Below are positions 1 to 5,656 of a stretch of DNA of 22,995 bases, piece by piece. Each line of letters starts with the position of its first letter. Position 1 is the stretch's first letter. The notes under the pieces are model-generated. The model searched no databases, was not told where the DNA came from, and saw only the letters and a program-made list of their open reading frames with translations. Origin of the DNA: a virus; IMG/VR virus record IMGVR_UViG_3300023174_003959, positions 1 through 22,995 of that record. The stretch is one strand, 5' to 3'. The position numbers and the translations under genes were made by a program.

Positions 1-57
1 AATATTGATAGAATTGTTCCAGAAGAAAAAAAGCCTAAGTCTATTAAGATCAAGTAG
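1..57 (+). CDS. C-terminal end of an upstream gene (partial)
   Basis: The window opens inside a reading frame that runs to a TAG at 55-57. Only 18 residues are visible, ending in a lysine-rich tail (PKSIKIK). No family can be named from so short a piece. A consensus -10 hexamer for the next transcript abuts its stop codon. Confidence 0.6.
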   Translation, partial: NIDRIVPEEKKPKSIKIK

Positions 58-63
58 TATAAT
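58..63 (+). promoter_or_regulatory. -10 box of a promoter for the candidate structured RNA
   Basis: TATAAT lies directly after the stop codon of the upstream gene. No good -35 is visible at the expected distance. A start site 6-8 nt downstream would fall at about 70-72, just before the first paired base of the inverted repeat at 73-83. That coincidence supports a short RNA whose 5' end is the stem itself. Confidence 0.5.
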
Positions 64-72
64 GTAGATAGT

Positions 73-151
73 CCCTACACAGGACCTTGGGATGGAGTAG
101 TTACCTTTCTATATATTCCCTGGCTATCGTGCCTGGAATGCCTGTGTAGGG
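73..151 (+). ncRNA. Candidate structured RNA closed by an 11-bp perfect stem
   Basis: CCCTACACAGG at 73-83 is exactly complementary to CCTGTGTAGGG at 141-151. The enclosed 57 nt can form a second hairpin, with GGGA at 89-92 pairing with TCCC at 117-120 and a GUAG/CUAU extension. A third hairpin, GGC-UAUCGU-GCC, lies at 122-133. Together they give a three-way junction of about 80 nt. It is not a tRNA: there is no T-arm consensus or anticodon arm. I recognise no known riboswitch or Rfam-type consensus in it. No T-run follows, so its 3' end is undefined. It could be a stand-alone small RNA or the 5' leader of the HNH gene. Confidence 0.45.
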
Positions 152-162
152 CTTATACACGC

Positions 163-171
163 TGATATAAT
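163..171 (+). promoter_or_regulatory. Extended -10 promoter of the HNH gene
   Basis: TGATATAAT is an extended -10 element (TGn-TATAAT) ending 8 nt before the ATG at 180. No Shine-Dalgarno sequence lies between. Transcription would start on or next to the start codon, giving a leaderless mRNA. The 10-mer CTGATATAAT recurs at 1965-1974 in front of the gene at 2000. Confidence 0.5.
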
Positions 172-179
172 TATGTTTA

Positions 180-455
180 ATGACTGACAAAGAGTTAGAT
201 AATTATAACAAGCAAGAGTATAAACTTCGTCTTGCTAAAATAAAAGAAAATTCTGGTTGTTTTGATTGTGGAATTAAAAATCATATTATATTAGATTTTG
301 ATCACATAAGAGATAAAAAATATAATATTTCAAGAATGATTCACGATGGATTTTCATGGAAAGCAATTAAAAAAGAAATAGAAAAGTGTGAAGTTGTTTG
401 TGCAAATTGTCATAGAATAAGAACACACGAAAGGTTGACAAACAAGATAGCATAA
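180..455 (+). CDS. Small HNH-type endonuclease-like protein
   Basis: This 91-residue protein has the layout of small free-standing phage HNH nucleases. A structural zinc site is formed by C27-x2-C30 and C74-x2-C77. A DFDH motif at 39-42 supplies the first catalytic-type His, and a CANCHRIRTHE segment at 74-84 supplies the rest of the beta-beta-alpha metal fold. Such proteins nick or cut DNA; some act in phage DNA packaging, others as homing enzymes. There is no intron or DNA-binding extension here, so its target is unknown. It is probably read from the extended -10 at 163-171. Its TAA overlaps an in-frame ATG at 455 by 1 nt, but the better start of the next gene is further on. Confidence 0.82.
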   Translation: MTDKELDNYNKQEYKLRLAKIKENSGCFDCGIKNHIILDFDHIRDKKYNISRMIHDGFSWKAIKKEIEKCEVVCANCHRIRTHERLTNKIA

Positions 456-493
456 TGATACAATTAATGTATTGTTATTACAATGGAGAAAAT

Positions 494-667
494 ATGCCAG
501 TATATGATTATAAATGCAATGCGTGTTCTTCTACTATAGAATTCAAAAGAGAATTTGGTGAAGATAGAGAACCATCATGTTGTAATGACATAATGCAAAG
601 ACAATGGTCTGCTCCTGGGGTAATGTTTAATGCACCAGGATTTTATTCGTCTGATAATAGAAAGTAG
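494..667 (+). CDS. FmdB-family zinc-ribbon protein
   Basis: The 57-residue product begins MPVYDYKC and ends APGFYSSDNRK, both hallmarks of the FmdB (CxxC) putative regulatory family. C8 and C11 form the first knuckle. The second is degenerate, with adjacent C29-C30 instead of CPxCG, so metal binding is uncertain. I chose the ATG at 494 because it restores the family N-terminus and has a GGAG 6 nt upstream (484-487). An in-frame ATG at 455 would add 13 unrelated residues and overlap the HNH stop. FmdB-like ribbons are common in actinobacteria and phages, and their molecular role is not settled. Confidence 0.8.
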   Translation: MPVYDYKCNACSSTIEFKREFGEDREPSCCNDIMQRQWSAPGVMFNAPGFYSSDNRK

Positions 668-676
668 CGGTATACT

Positions 677-931
677 ATGAATACAATGATTGCAGAAAAA
701 GTTGTAAGCAAAGAGTGGACTTTAAGTGCTATTGATCGCTGTGATTCGTGTGCAGCAGAAGCACTAGTAAAAGTAACTGGAATCTCTGGAGACTTAATGT
801 TTTGTGGTCATCACTATAATAAGATTATTGATGATGCCGAAGGGTACAAAAAAATGATGTCATTTATGATTAGCATTATTGATGAAAGAGATAAACTAAT
901 TGAGGATAAAGAGAAAGGTAAGGACTACTAA
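677..931 (+). CDS. DUF7455-type Cys/His zinc-binding protein
   Basis: The 84-residue protein contains DRCDSC at 20-25 and FCGHHYNK at 42-49, the C-x2-C ... C-x-H-H arrangement of the DUF7455 family. That family is widespread in actinobacteria and actinophages and is often encoded near sigma or WhiB-type regulators. The function is unknown; a zinc-stabilised fold is likely. A TATACT hexamer lies at 671-676, right against the ATG, and an alternative ATG at 686 (residue 4) lies 9 nt beyond it. A leaderless start at 686 is therefore possible. The stop overlaps the next start by 1 nt (TAATG). Confidence 0.75.
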   Translation: MNTMIAEKVVSKEWTLSAIDRCDSCAAEALVKVTGISGDLMFCGHHYNKIIDDAEGYKKMMSFMISIIDERDKLIEDKEKGKDY

Positions 932-1338
932 TGTATGAGTATTTTGTTAAAGAAATAAAAAATGTTGTTGATGGAGATACCATTGACGTTGTTATTGATT
1001 TAGGGTTTGATATTTTATTTGCATCTCGTGTAAGACTTGCAGGTATTGATACACCAGAATCTCGCACAACAGATAAGGCTGAAAAGGCTCTTGGTCTTGA
1101 GGCTAAAGAATATCTTAAGAAGCATCTAAAGGATGCTAAGTCTGTAGTTATTCGTACAGAAAAAATGGATTCATCAGAAAAGTATGGTCGCATTCTTGGC
1201 TGGGTGTATGTTAATGGGGAATCAGAATCAGTGAATAATAAAATGATTAATGATGGATATGCTTGGGGATATCTTGGTGATACAAAAATTAAAGATTTTG
1301 ACGCATTAAAAAAGGCTAGACTAAAGTCTGGTAAATGA
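931..1338 (+). CDS. Staphylococcal nuclease-like (thermonuclease, SNase) protein
   Basis: The 135-residue protein has the SNase OB-fold signature: DGDTIDV at 14-20, RVRLAGIDTPES at 33-44 and KYGRILG at 84-90. The catalytic trio of the family, R35, E43 and R87, is present even at the same numbering as mature staphylococcal nuclease. Metal-ligand positions D19 and D40 are also visible. It would cut DNA and RNA using calcium. No signal peptide is seen, so it probably acts inside the cell, for instance degrading host DNA or recycling nucleotides. It is translationally coupled to its neighbours: 1-nt overlap upstream and ATGA overlap with the thioredoxin gene. Confidence 0.9.
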   Translation: MYEYFVKEIKNVVDGDTIDVVIDLGFDILFASRVRLAGIDTPESRTTDKAEKALGLEAKEYLKKHLKDAKSVVIRTEKMDSSEKYGRILGWVYVNGESESVNNKMINDGYAWGYLGDTKIKDFDALKKARLKSGK

Positions 1339-1613
1339 AAACTGTATTCTATTTTACAGCAGATTGGTGTCAGCCATGCAAAAAAGTAAGGCCAATTGTT
1401 GAAGAATTGTCAAAAGATATGTTTCCAAACACTTTTCAAATTATAGATGCCGAAATTGAAATGGCTTTGTCTAAAAAGTTTGAAATAAAATCTGTTCCAA
1501 CATTTATCCTAATAAAAAACGGTGAGGAAATTAACCGTATAACTGGATTACAAACAAAGGAAAAGTTAATTGAGTTTATTACTAATAAAAAAGATATTAA
1601 AAAGAATGTTTAA
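1335..1613 (+). CDS. Thioredoxin-like protein
   Basis: A 92-residue thioredoxin fold with the active site WCQPC at 11-15 and the cis-proline loop SVPTF at 53-57 (P55). The middle of the CxxC is QP rather than the usual GP, which suggests a shifted redox potential. It may reduce phage ribonucleotide reductase or other disulphides, or act as a processivity factor as host thioredoxin does for T7; neither partner is in this window. It starts inside the nuclease stop (ATGA). It lacks a signal peptide, so it is cytoplasmic. Confidence 0.9.
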   Translation: MKTVFYFTADWCQPCKKVRPIVEELSKDMFPNTFQIIDAEIEMALSKKFEIKSVPTFILIKNGEEINRITGLQTKEKLIEFITNKKDIKKNV

Positions 1614-1968
1614 TCCTGACGATAAAAATATGATTCCAAAAGATCAAGAGATTATGGACTATTTGATTCTTAATGGTGGATTAGAGATAGTTGGGGTTGA
1701 TTCATCAAACGGATCTTTCTTATACTCATTTACCACAAAAATTAAAGAACTTATGCCAGATCTATACATAGAGCATATAAATACAATCAATCAAGATATG
1801 TTATCTCTTTGGGAAAAAGGGTATATAAATATAAACTTTCTTGCTGATGATCCAGTAATAACCTTATCAAAAAAATCTCTTATAGACTTAGAAGTGGCAA
1901 AACTAAGTAAAGATGAGCAATGGTCAGTTATGGAACTTAAACGTCTTATGTTTAAGAAAGAAAACTGA
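1606..1968 (+). CDS. Conserved phage-type hypothetical protein
   Basis: A 120-residue soluble protein, acidic in the N-terminal half, with the segments LILNGGLEIVGVDSSNGSFLYSF and an ending ELKRLMFKKEN. The helix-strand pattern with a turn at NGSFLY could be a small winged-helix-like fold, but no motif proves this. I chose the ATG at 1606, which overlaps the thioredoxin stop by 8 nt (ATGTTTAA). A TTG at 1570 would overlap by 44 nt. Similar short proteins occur in actinophages, and I know no function for them. Confidence 0.65.
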   Translation: MFNPDDKNMIPKDQEIMDYLILNGGLEIVGVDSSNGSFLYSFTTKIKELMPDLYIEHINTINQDMLSLWEKGYININFLADDPVITLSKKSLIDLEVAKLSKDEQWSVMELKRLMFKKEN

Positions 1969-1993
1969 TATAATCAGTATATAACCTAGGAGG
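1966..1993 (+). promoter_or_regulatory. Extended -10 promoter and strong ribosome-binding site before the gene at 2000
   Basis: TGATATAAT at 1966-1974 is an extended -10 with only a weak -35. It sits in a perfect interrupted palindrome, CTGAT-ATA-ATCAG (1965-1977), which could be a repressor site. AGGAGG at 1988-1993 lies 6 nt before the ATG, so this transcript is led by a Shine-Dalgarno sequence, unlike several leaderless genes in the window. Confidence 0.6.
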
Positions 1994-1999
1994 TTTATT

Positions 2000-2797
2000 A
2001 TGCCAGCAGGAAAAGGAAAGCCAGCAGGGGGATACCATGCAGGCAAAAAAGGTAGTTCTGGATGCGATGGATATCCAACGGTAAGTGCAGATGGAACAGT
2101 ACATGGATGCCATCCAACAAAGGCTAAAGCAGCAGCACAGGCTCGTGCTATATGGGCAAGTACTGCTCGTAAGTCAATTACATTAGTAGAAAAATCAATG
2201 GTCACAGAAGGTGACTTTGTTATGTTTATTAATGAAGATGATGAAATTGAAGTTGGTCGTGTTGAATATGTAATGACAAACCCTGGAACTCTAGGACTTC
2301 CTGGTTCTGAATATTCAATGGAATATGCTGAAGATGATAAGCCAGTTATTGTTCGTTGCTATGAAGAAGAAAATGGTTCATGGTCTGAAGAAGAATATGT
2401 TTATTATGTTCGTATGTCAGAAGTAGTTAAAATTGAATCATTATCAGTATCTGTAGACTTAGTTGTTGAAATGGGTTCAAATAATTCAGGAATTCCACAA
2501 CCAGACTCTGAAATGTTAATGGCAATGTACGATGCACAAATGGGTAAAGCAGCAAAACCTAAATATGAAGATTTAATTAAACCACGTAGAGGTGGATCAA
2601 CTCCTTCAAATCCAAAATTATATGCAACAGTTGTACAAGCAGCAAAAGATAAATTTGATGTTTATCCATCTGCAGTTGCTAACTCATGGGTAGTGCAAGA
2701 GTATAAACGTCGTGGCGGAATGTATAAGACAGATTCACAAAATACAACAAAAAGTATTTGGGATGGTTCTTTTGATCCAAAAGGATTTGCAAAGTAA
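2000..2797 (+). CDS. Multi-module phage protein (Cys/His-Ala-rich N-terminus, DUF5872-like C-terminus)
   Basis: The 265-residue protein has three parts. Residues 1-58 are rich in Gly, Lys and Ala, with GCDGYPTV and HGCHPTKAKA motifs; this module recurs at the N-termini of actinophage head-associated proteins. Residues about 65-160 are strongly acidic and beta-rich. Residues about 210-245 (YATVVQAAKDKFDVYPSA, then WVVQEYKRRGG) resemble the DUF5872-type module of phages and large DNA viruses. A virion or capsid-maturation role is possible, but no catalytic motif is visible. It has the best ribosome-binding site in the window, suggesting high expression. Its stop overlaps the next start (TAATG). 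Confidence 0.6.
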   Translation: MPAGKGKPAGGYHAGKKGSSGCDGYPTVSADGTVHGCHPTKAKAAAQARAIWASTARKSITLVEKSMVTEGDFVMFINEDDEIEVGRVEYVMTNPGTLGLPGSEYSMEYAEDDKPVIVRCYEEENGSWSEEEYVYYVRMSEVVKIESLSVSVDLVVEMGSNNSGIPQPDSEMLMAMYDAQMGKAAKPKYEDLIKPRRGGSTPSNPKLYATVVQAAKDKFDVYPSAVANSWVVQEYKRRGGMYKTDSQNTTKSIWDGSFDPKGFAK

Positions 2798-2955
2798 TGG
2801 CTAAAAGATCTTCTGCTTCTTATTATTCAAATCATGCATTTAATCCAATGCAAATTAAAAATGGAAGAATTGTTCGTTTAAGAAAAGATGGATCTGTTAA
2901 AGCAGACCTTGGTCCGTATTTAAGTAAATCACAGAAAAAGACTGTAAATGGCTGA
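2797..2955 (+). CDS. Small basic protein, 52 residues
   Basis: The frame opens at the ATG overlapping the upstream TAA and ends at a TGA inside the start of the next gene (8-nt overlap). The product is Lys/Arg-rich, with the segments IKNGRIVRLRKDGSV and LSKSQKKTVNG. That suggests nucleic-acid or capsid contact, but no family is recognised. Tight coupling on both sides and codon use like its neighbours are the main evidence that it is real. Confidence 0.55.
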   Translation: MAKRSSASYYSNHAFNPMQIKNGRIVRLRKDGSVKADLGPYLSKSQKKTVNG

Positions 2956-3313
2956 CACATACTCTCCCAATGATGGCATGAAGTCTGCAGCACGTCGTGC
3001 TCTTAAATGGAAGGCTGATGGCAAAGCAACAGGTGCTGGCACTCCAGTTGGTTGGGGCAGAGCAACAGATATAGTTAATGGATCCTCTATGTCTCTTGAT
3101 ACTGTTAAAAGAATGTATTCATTTTTTTCACGTCACGAAGTAGATAAAAAAGGTAAAGATTTTTATAATACTAGCAATCCATCTAATGGTCGTATCATGT
3201 GGGATGCATGGGGTGGAGACGCTGGGTTTACATGGAGTCGTGCAATTGTAGAGCGTGAAAAGAAAAAAACAGAAAAGGTTTGGCAAGGAACTGCCTTTGA
3301 TCTAAGAAAGTAG
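2948..3313 (+). CDS. Conserved phage module protein (HEVDKKGK / WDAWGGDAG)
   Basis: The 121-residue protein contains a compact domain seen in many phages: AARRALKWKADGK near 14-26, SMSLDTVKRMYSFFSRHEVDKKGKDF in the middle, and IMWDAWGGDAG near 83-93. In other phages this module stands alone or is fused to head-maturation or ParB-like proteins. Its biochemical role is not established. The start is fixed by an 8-nt ATGGCTGA overlap with the previous gene. Position next to the module protein at 2000-2797 supports a shared, probably structural, context. Confidence 0.65.
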   Translation: MADTYSPNDGMKSAARRALKWKADGKATGAGTPVGWGRATDIVNGSSMSLDTVKRMYSFFSRHEVDKKGKDFYNTSNPSNGRIMWDAWGGDAGFTWSRAIVEREKKKTEKVWQGTAFDLRK

Positions 3314-3319
3314 GGGGAT

Positions 3320-3481
3320 ATGGAAGATCTAAGTAAAGAAGAACTCATTCAGTTAACAACTTTTTATAAGCAAAAGGCTTCAGATACTGAACTTGAGTTA
3401 TTAAAATTACAACTTAAGTATAATAAACTTAACTCTGTTATTTTAAATTCAACACAAGAGCCAGCAAAAAAGTCTAAGTAA
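3320..3481 (+). CDS. Small coiled-coil protein, 53 residues
   Basis: The ATG at 3320 follows GGGGGA (3313-3318) by a short spacer and the frame ends with TAA at 3479-3481. The product is almost entirely helical, with Leu heptads in LSKEELIQLTTFYKQK and ELELLKLQLKYNKLN, so a short coiled coil and dimerisation are likely. The C-terminus is basic. No family is recognised. It fills an otherwise empty gap between two genes of the same strand. Confidence 0.55.
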   Translation: MEDLSKEELIQLTTFYKQKASDTELELLKLQLKYNKLNSVILNSTQEPAKKSK

Positions 3482-3489
3482 AAATAAAT

Positions 3490-3918
3490 ATGGAATACCT
3501 ATTAGTTGTAGGCTTGACATTCGTTGTGTCATGGTCTATAATTAAAATATCAAACAAAAAAAGAGGAAGGTTTTTATCAAAGATTAGATATAGACAAAGC
3601 AATATCTATGAAATGGTTAAAGATGTTATTCCAAAAGAAATGTTTGATAAACCAAAAGTTATAACGCAGTCTCAAAAACATGTTCAAAAAAATATGTTAA
3701 AAGTTGTAATAACTGAAGGTAAAGCATATTGGATATTAAATAATGTGTTTTATACTGCTAACGCTATCAATGGAAGGGTAGATGAAAGCACTGTAGAACC
3801 ATTAGATATTCAAAATTTGTCAAAAAAAGATTTAAGTAAGATGTTATCAATATTAGATGATTTAAGAAAAGGGATGGAATCAAATGATAGTGGCAGTGCA
3901 GGGAACAGCGGAATTTAA
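3490..3918 (+). CDS. Membrane-anchored hypothetical protein
   Basis: Residues 3-20 (YLLVVGLTFVVSWSIIKI) form one transmembrane helix, followed by a positive stretch (NKKRGRF), predicting a cytoplasmic soluble part. The remaining 115 residues include a beta-rich core (KVVITEGKAYWILNNVFYTA) and a helical tail ending in a Ser/Gly/Asn-rich stretch. I recognise no family. The 3' end overlaps the next gene by 35 nt in another frame. A perfect consensus promoter lies inside the codons for the membrane helix. Confidence 0.6.
   Translation: MEYLLVVGLTFVVSWSIIKISNKKRGRFLSKIRYRQSNIYEMVKDVIPKEMFDKPKVITQSQKHVQKNMLKVVITEGKAYWILNNVFYTANAINGRVDESTVEPLDIQNLSKKDLSKMLSILDDLRKGMESNDSGSAGNSGI
3514..3542 (+). promoter_or_regulatory. 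Perfect sigma-70-type consensus promoter inside a gene
   Basis: TTGACA at 3514-3519 and TATAAT at 3537-3542 are separated by exactly 17 nt, matching the housekeeping-sigma consensus at all 12 positions. It lies within the first 18 codons of the membrane-protein gene. Transcription would start near 3549 and read toward the SLOG-like, WhiB and glycan genes. Confidence 0.6.
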
Positions 3919-4234
3919 CGACTATACTGTTTTTTTACGTGCTATGAGTGTTGCCATGTCTGGAATGAAACAAGATGATAAAGAATTTATAATTTATTCA
4001 GTTGGTCCAGCAAGAGTTAATAACTTTGTTTCTGAATTTTCTAATTTATCTGAACGTGGTATGAAGGCTAGGGGTAAAAAAATTAAGTTTTATAATACTG
4101 CTCCTTCATGGCTTGATACAAACATGAATCAGATAAATTATTTTGTTTTTTTAAGCAAACCAAATGAATCAAAATCTAGATTAGTTTCTAGTGCTGAATC
4201 AAAAAATATTGAAGTTGGAATTTTTAGGTATTAG
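3884..4234 (+). CDS. SLOG/DUF2493-like Rossmann-fold protein
   Basis: The 116-residue protein opens with MIVAVQGTAEFNDYTVFLRA, the beta-strand plus G-x(n)-F-x-D/N-Y pattern of DUF2493 (YspA/SLOG) proteins. It closes with SKPNESKSRLVSSAESKNIEVGIFRY, the typical last Ser-rich helix and strand. SLOG domains bind nucleotide-derived ligands; phage copies are often small and uncharacterised. The start is the ATG at 3884, needed to keep the first strand, although it overlaps the previous gene by 35 nt. GGGATGG lies just upstream as a weak ribosome site. Family placement is by pattern only. Confidence 0.6.
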   Translation: MIVAVQGTAEFNDYTVFLRAMSVAMSGMKQDDKEFIIYSVGPARVNNFVSEFSNLSERGMKARGKKIKFYNTAPSWLDTNMNQINYFVFLSKPNESKSRLVSSAESKNIEVGIFRY

Positions 4235-4242
4235 GAGAGCAT

Positions 4243-4452
4243 ATGATTATTAGAAGTTTAAATACAATGGATAAAATTATAAACAAAAATAATAATCTTA
4301 TTTGGGATGGCTGGGATGTTATTGATTTAAAAGAATCAGATATGGCAAAAACATCTGTTAATGGAATTAGGGTAAAAGATAAGTGGTACTTACATAAAAT
4401 ATACAAGCCAGGTCGTAATGGTTGGGATATTCCAAATAAGTATAGGGAGTAA
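4243..4452 (+). CDS. Conserved small hypothetical protein, 69 residues
   Basis: The ATG at 4243 is preceded by AGGAG. The protein is rich in Trp (four residues) and basic, with NNLIWDGWDVIDLKESD and a C-terminal KPGRNGWDIPNKYRE. The Trp-rich ending looks like a conserved interaction tail. No family or function is recognised. It sits directly upstream of whiB with 2 nt between stop and start. Confidence 0.6.
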   Translation: MIIRSLNTMDKIINKNNNLIWDGWDVIDLKESDMAKTSVNGIRVKDKWYLHKIYKPGRNGWDIPNKYRE

Positions 4453-4454
4453 AC

Positions 4455-4742
4455 TTGAAGCAGCACTTATGGAAAGATCAGGCTGCTTGTTTAGGTCTTG
4501 AAACAAATTTATATTTTGATAAATATGAAGATAATGAAAGCATTAGACCTAACGTTGATGCGCTTTGCAAGCAATGTCCAGTTAGAAAAACATGCTTTGC
4601 AAATGGCGTTTCTGGCAAAGAGTGGGGTGTTTGGGGTGGAGTTTATCTTGAAACTGGAGAAATTTCAAGAGAATTTAACAAACATAAAACTAAAAAAGAC
4701 TGGTCAGATATCTGGACCTCTTTAACAATGGAAGAAAAATGA
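4455..4742 (+). CDS. WhiB-family iron-sulphur transcription regulator
   Basis: The 95-residue protein has the four WhiB cysteines (C12, C38, C41, C47) that hold a [4Fe-4S] cluster, in C-x25-C-x2-C-x5-C spacing. The GVWGG turn follows at 58-62. WhiB proteins bind the primary sigma factor region 4 and redirect transcription; mycophage WhiB proteins such as TM4 WhiBTM4 inhibit host WhiB2. The family is essentially restricted to Actinobacteria and their phages, so this is the best host marker here. The start is TTG at 4455 with AGGGAG 5 nt upstream. The basic tail with the AT-hook-like part of some WhiBs is only partly present. It overlaps the glycosyltransferase gene by ATGA. Confidence 0.92.
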   Translation: MKQHLWKDQAACLGLETNLYFDKYEDNESIRPNVDALCKQCPVRKTCFANGVSGKEWGVWGGVYLETGEISREFNKHKTKKDWSDIWTSLTMEEK

Positions 4743-5656
4743 TATACACAATTCTAAAAGATTCAAAAAAAATATCAGATATTCAGTTTTATTCTGATAT
4801 TCATCAAATTACTATTAATAATTTATCAATTCCACTTTTATCTCCAAATCTTAGCAATACAATTACAATAACTGAAAATTTTTTAAAGTTTGTATCTCCA
4901 AGAAAAAAAATATTTATTTCATTAGACCCAAACTACTATCATTTTCATAATGATTCTTTAGGTATATTATTTGGATATTATGAAACAATAAAAGATTGTA
5001 TTTTTGTTCTTGATATTTCACAAATTGCTGACTACCAAAATTGTTCATTTTATAATTTTTTTATTGATTTTTTAAAAAATAATAACATTGACTATGAATT
5101 GATTAACTGCAATAAGGATACAGTTATACATGCAAATAATTTTTTTGCTGTTAAGTCTTTTCCCAATGGCAAGATTAATATCCCTGAAACAGTTTTTAAT
5201 TTTTATAAAAATAGCATAAATGATTTAAGTGTAAAACCATATAAAAATGTTTACCTATCCAGAAAAGATAATAGGGGAATTAGCAATAATAATAAAGTAG
5301 AAAAATGTTTTAATGATCTTGGATTTGAAACTATTTATTCAGAAGATTTTAAAAGTTTTAAAGAACAAATTGATTATTTTTATAGCGTTAAAACACTAGC
5401 ATCTGTAAGTGGTGCAGGATTAACTAACGCTATATTCATGCAAGAAAATACTTTAGTTTTAGAAATTATGACACCAAATACCTTAGACATCACATCAGCA
5501 GATAAAAAGATACTTGAAAAAAACACAAAACAATTACACTATTTTTATAATCTACTTACTTTTTTAAAAAATCAAACATATCTAGGTATTCCAAATATTA
5601 ATAATGATGCAGACAATGTAGTTCATAAATTAAATAGTTTAGGATTAAAACAATGA
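4739..5656 (+). CDS. Glycosyltransferase family 61 (DUF563-like)
   Basis: The 305-residue protein carries the GT61 core in its C-terminal half. NVYLSRKDNRGISN (around R175) is followed by a GFE strand, SFKEQIDYFYSVK, and SGAGLTNAIFMQENTLVLEI (G225-N230). In GT61 enzymes this region binds the nucleotide sugar; plant and bacterial members transfer xylose, GlcNAc or similar. The N-terminal half is more divergent. No membrane helix is visible, so it is cytoplasmic. It begins an ATGA-coupled cassette with a sugar nucleotidyltransferase directly downstream, whose product may be its donor. Acceptor unknown. Confidence 0.82.
   Translation: MIYTILKDSKKISDIQFYSDIHQITINNLSIPLLSPNLSNTITITENFLKFVSPRKKIFISLDPNYYHFHNDSLGILFGYYETIKDCIFVLDISQIADYQNCSFYNFFIDFLKNNNIDYELINCNKDTVIHANNFFAVKSFPNGKINIPETVFNFYKNSINDLSVKPYKNVYLSRKDNRGISNNNKVEKCFNDLGFETIYSEDFKSFKEQIDYFYSVKTLASVSGAGLTNAIFMQENTLVLEIMTPNTLDITSADKKILEKNTKQLHYFYNLLTFLKNQTYLGIPNINNDADNVVHKLNSLGLKQ

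Noticed and set aside
73-151. tRNA or hammerhead-type ribozyme reading of the 73-151 structure
   Set aside because: The length is tRNA-like, but there is no T-loop consensus or 7-bp acceptor with anticodon arm, and the hammerhead core sequences are absent.
876-1193. Minus-strand open frame opposite the nuclease gene
   Set aside because: It lies entirely over convincing plus-strand genes with family motifs; Ser/Leu-rich antisense composition.
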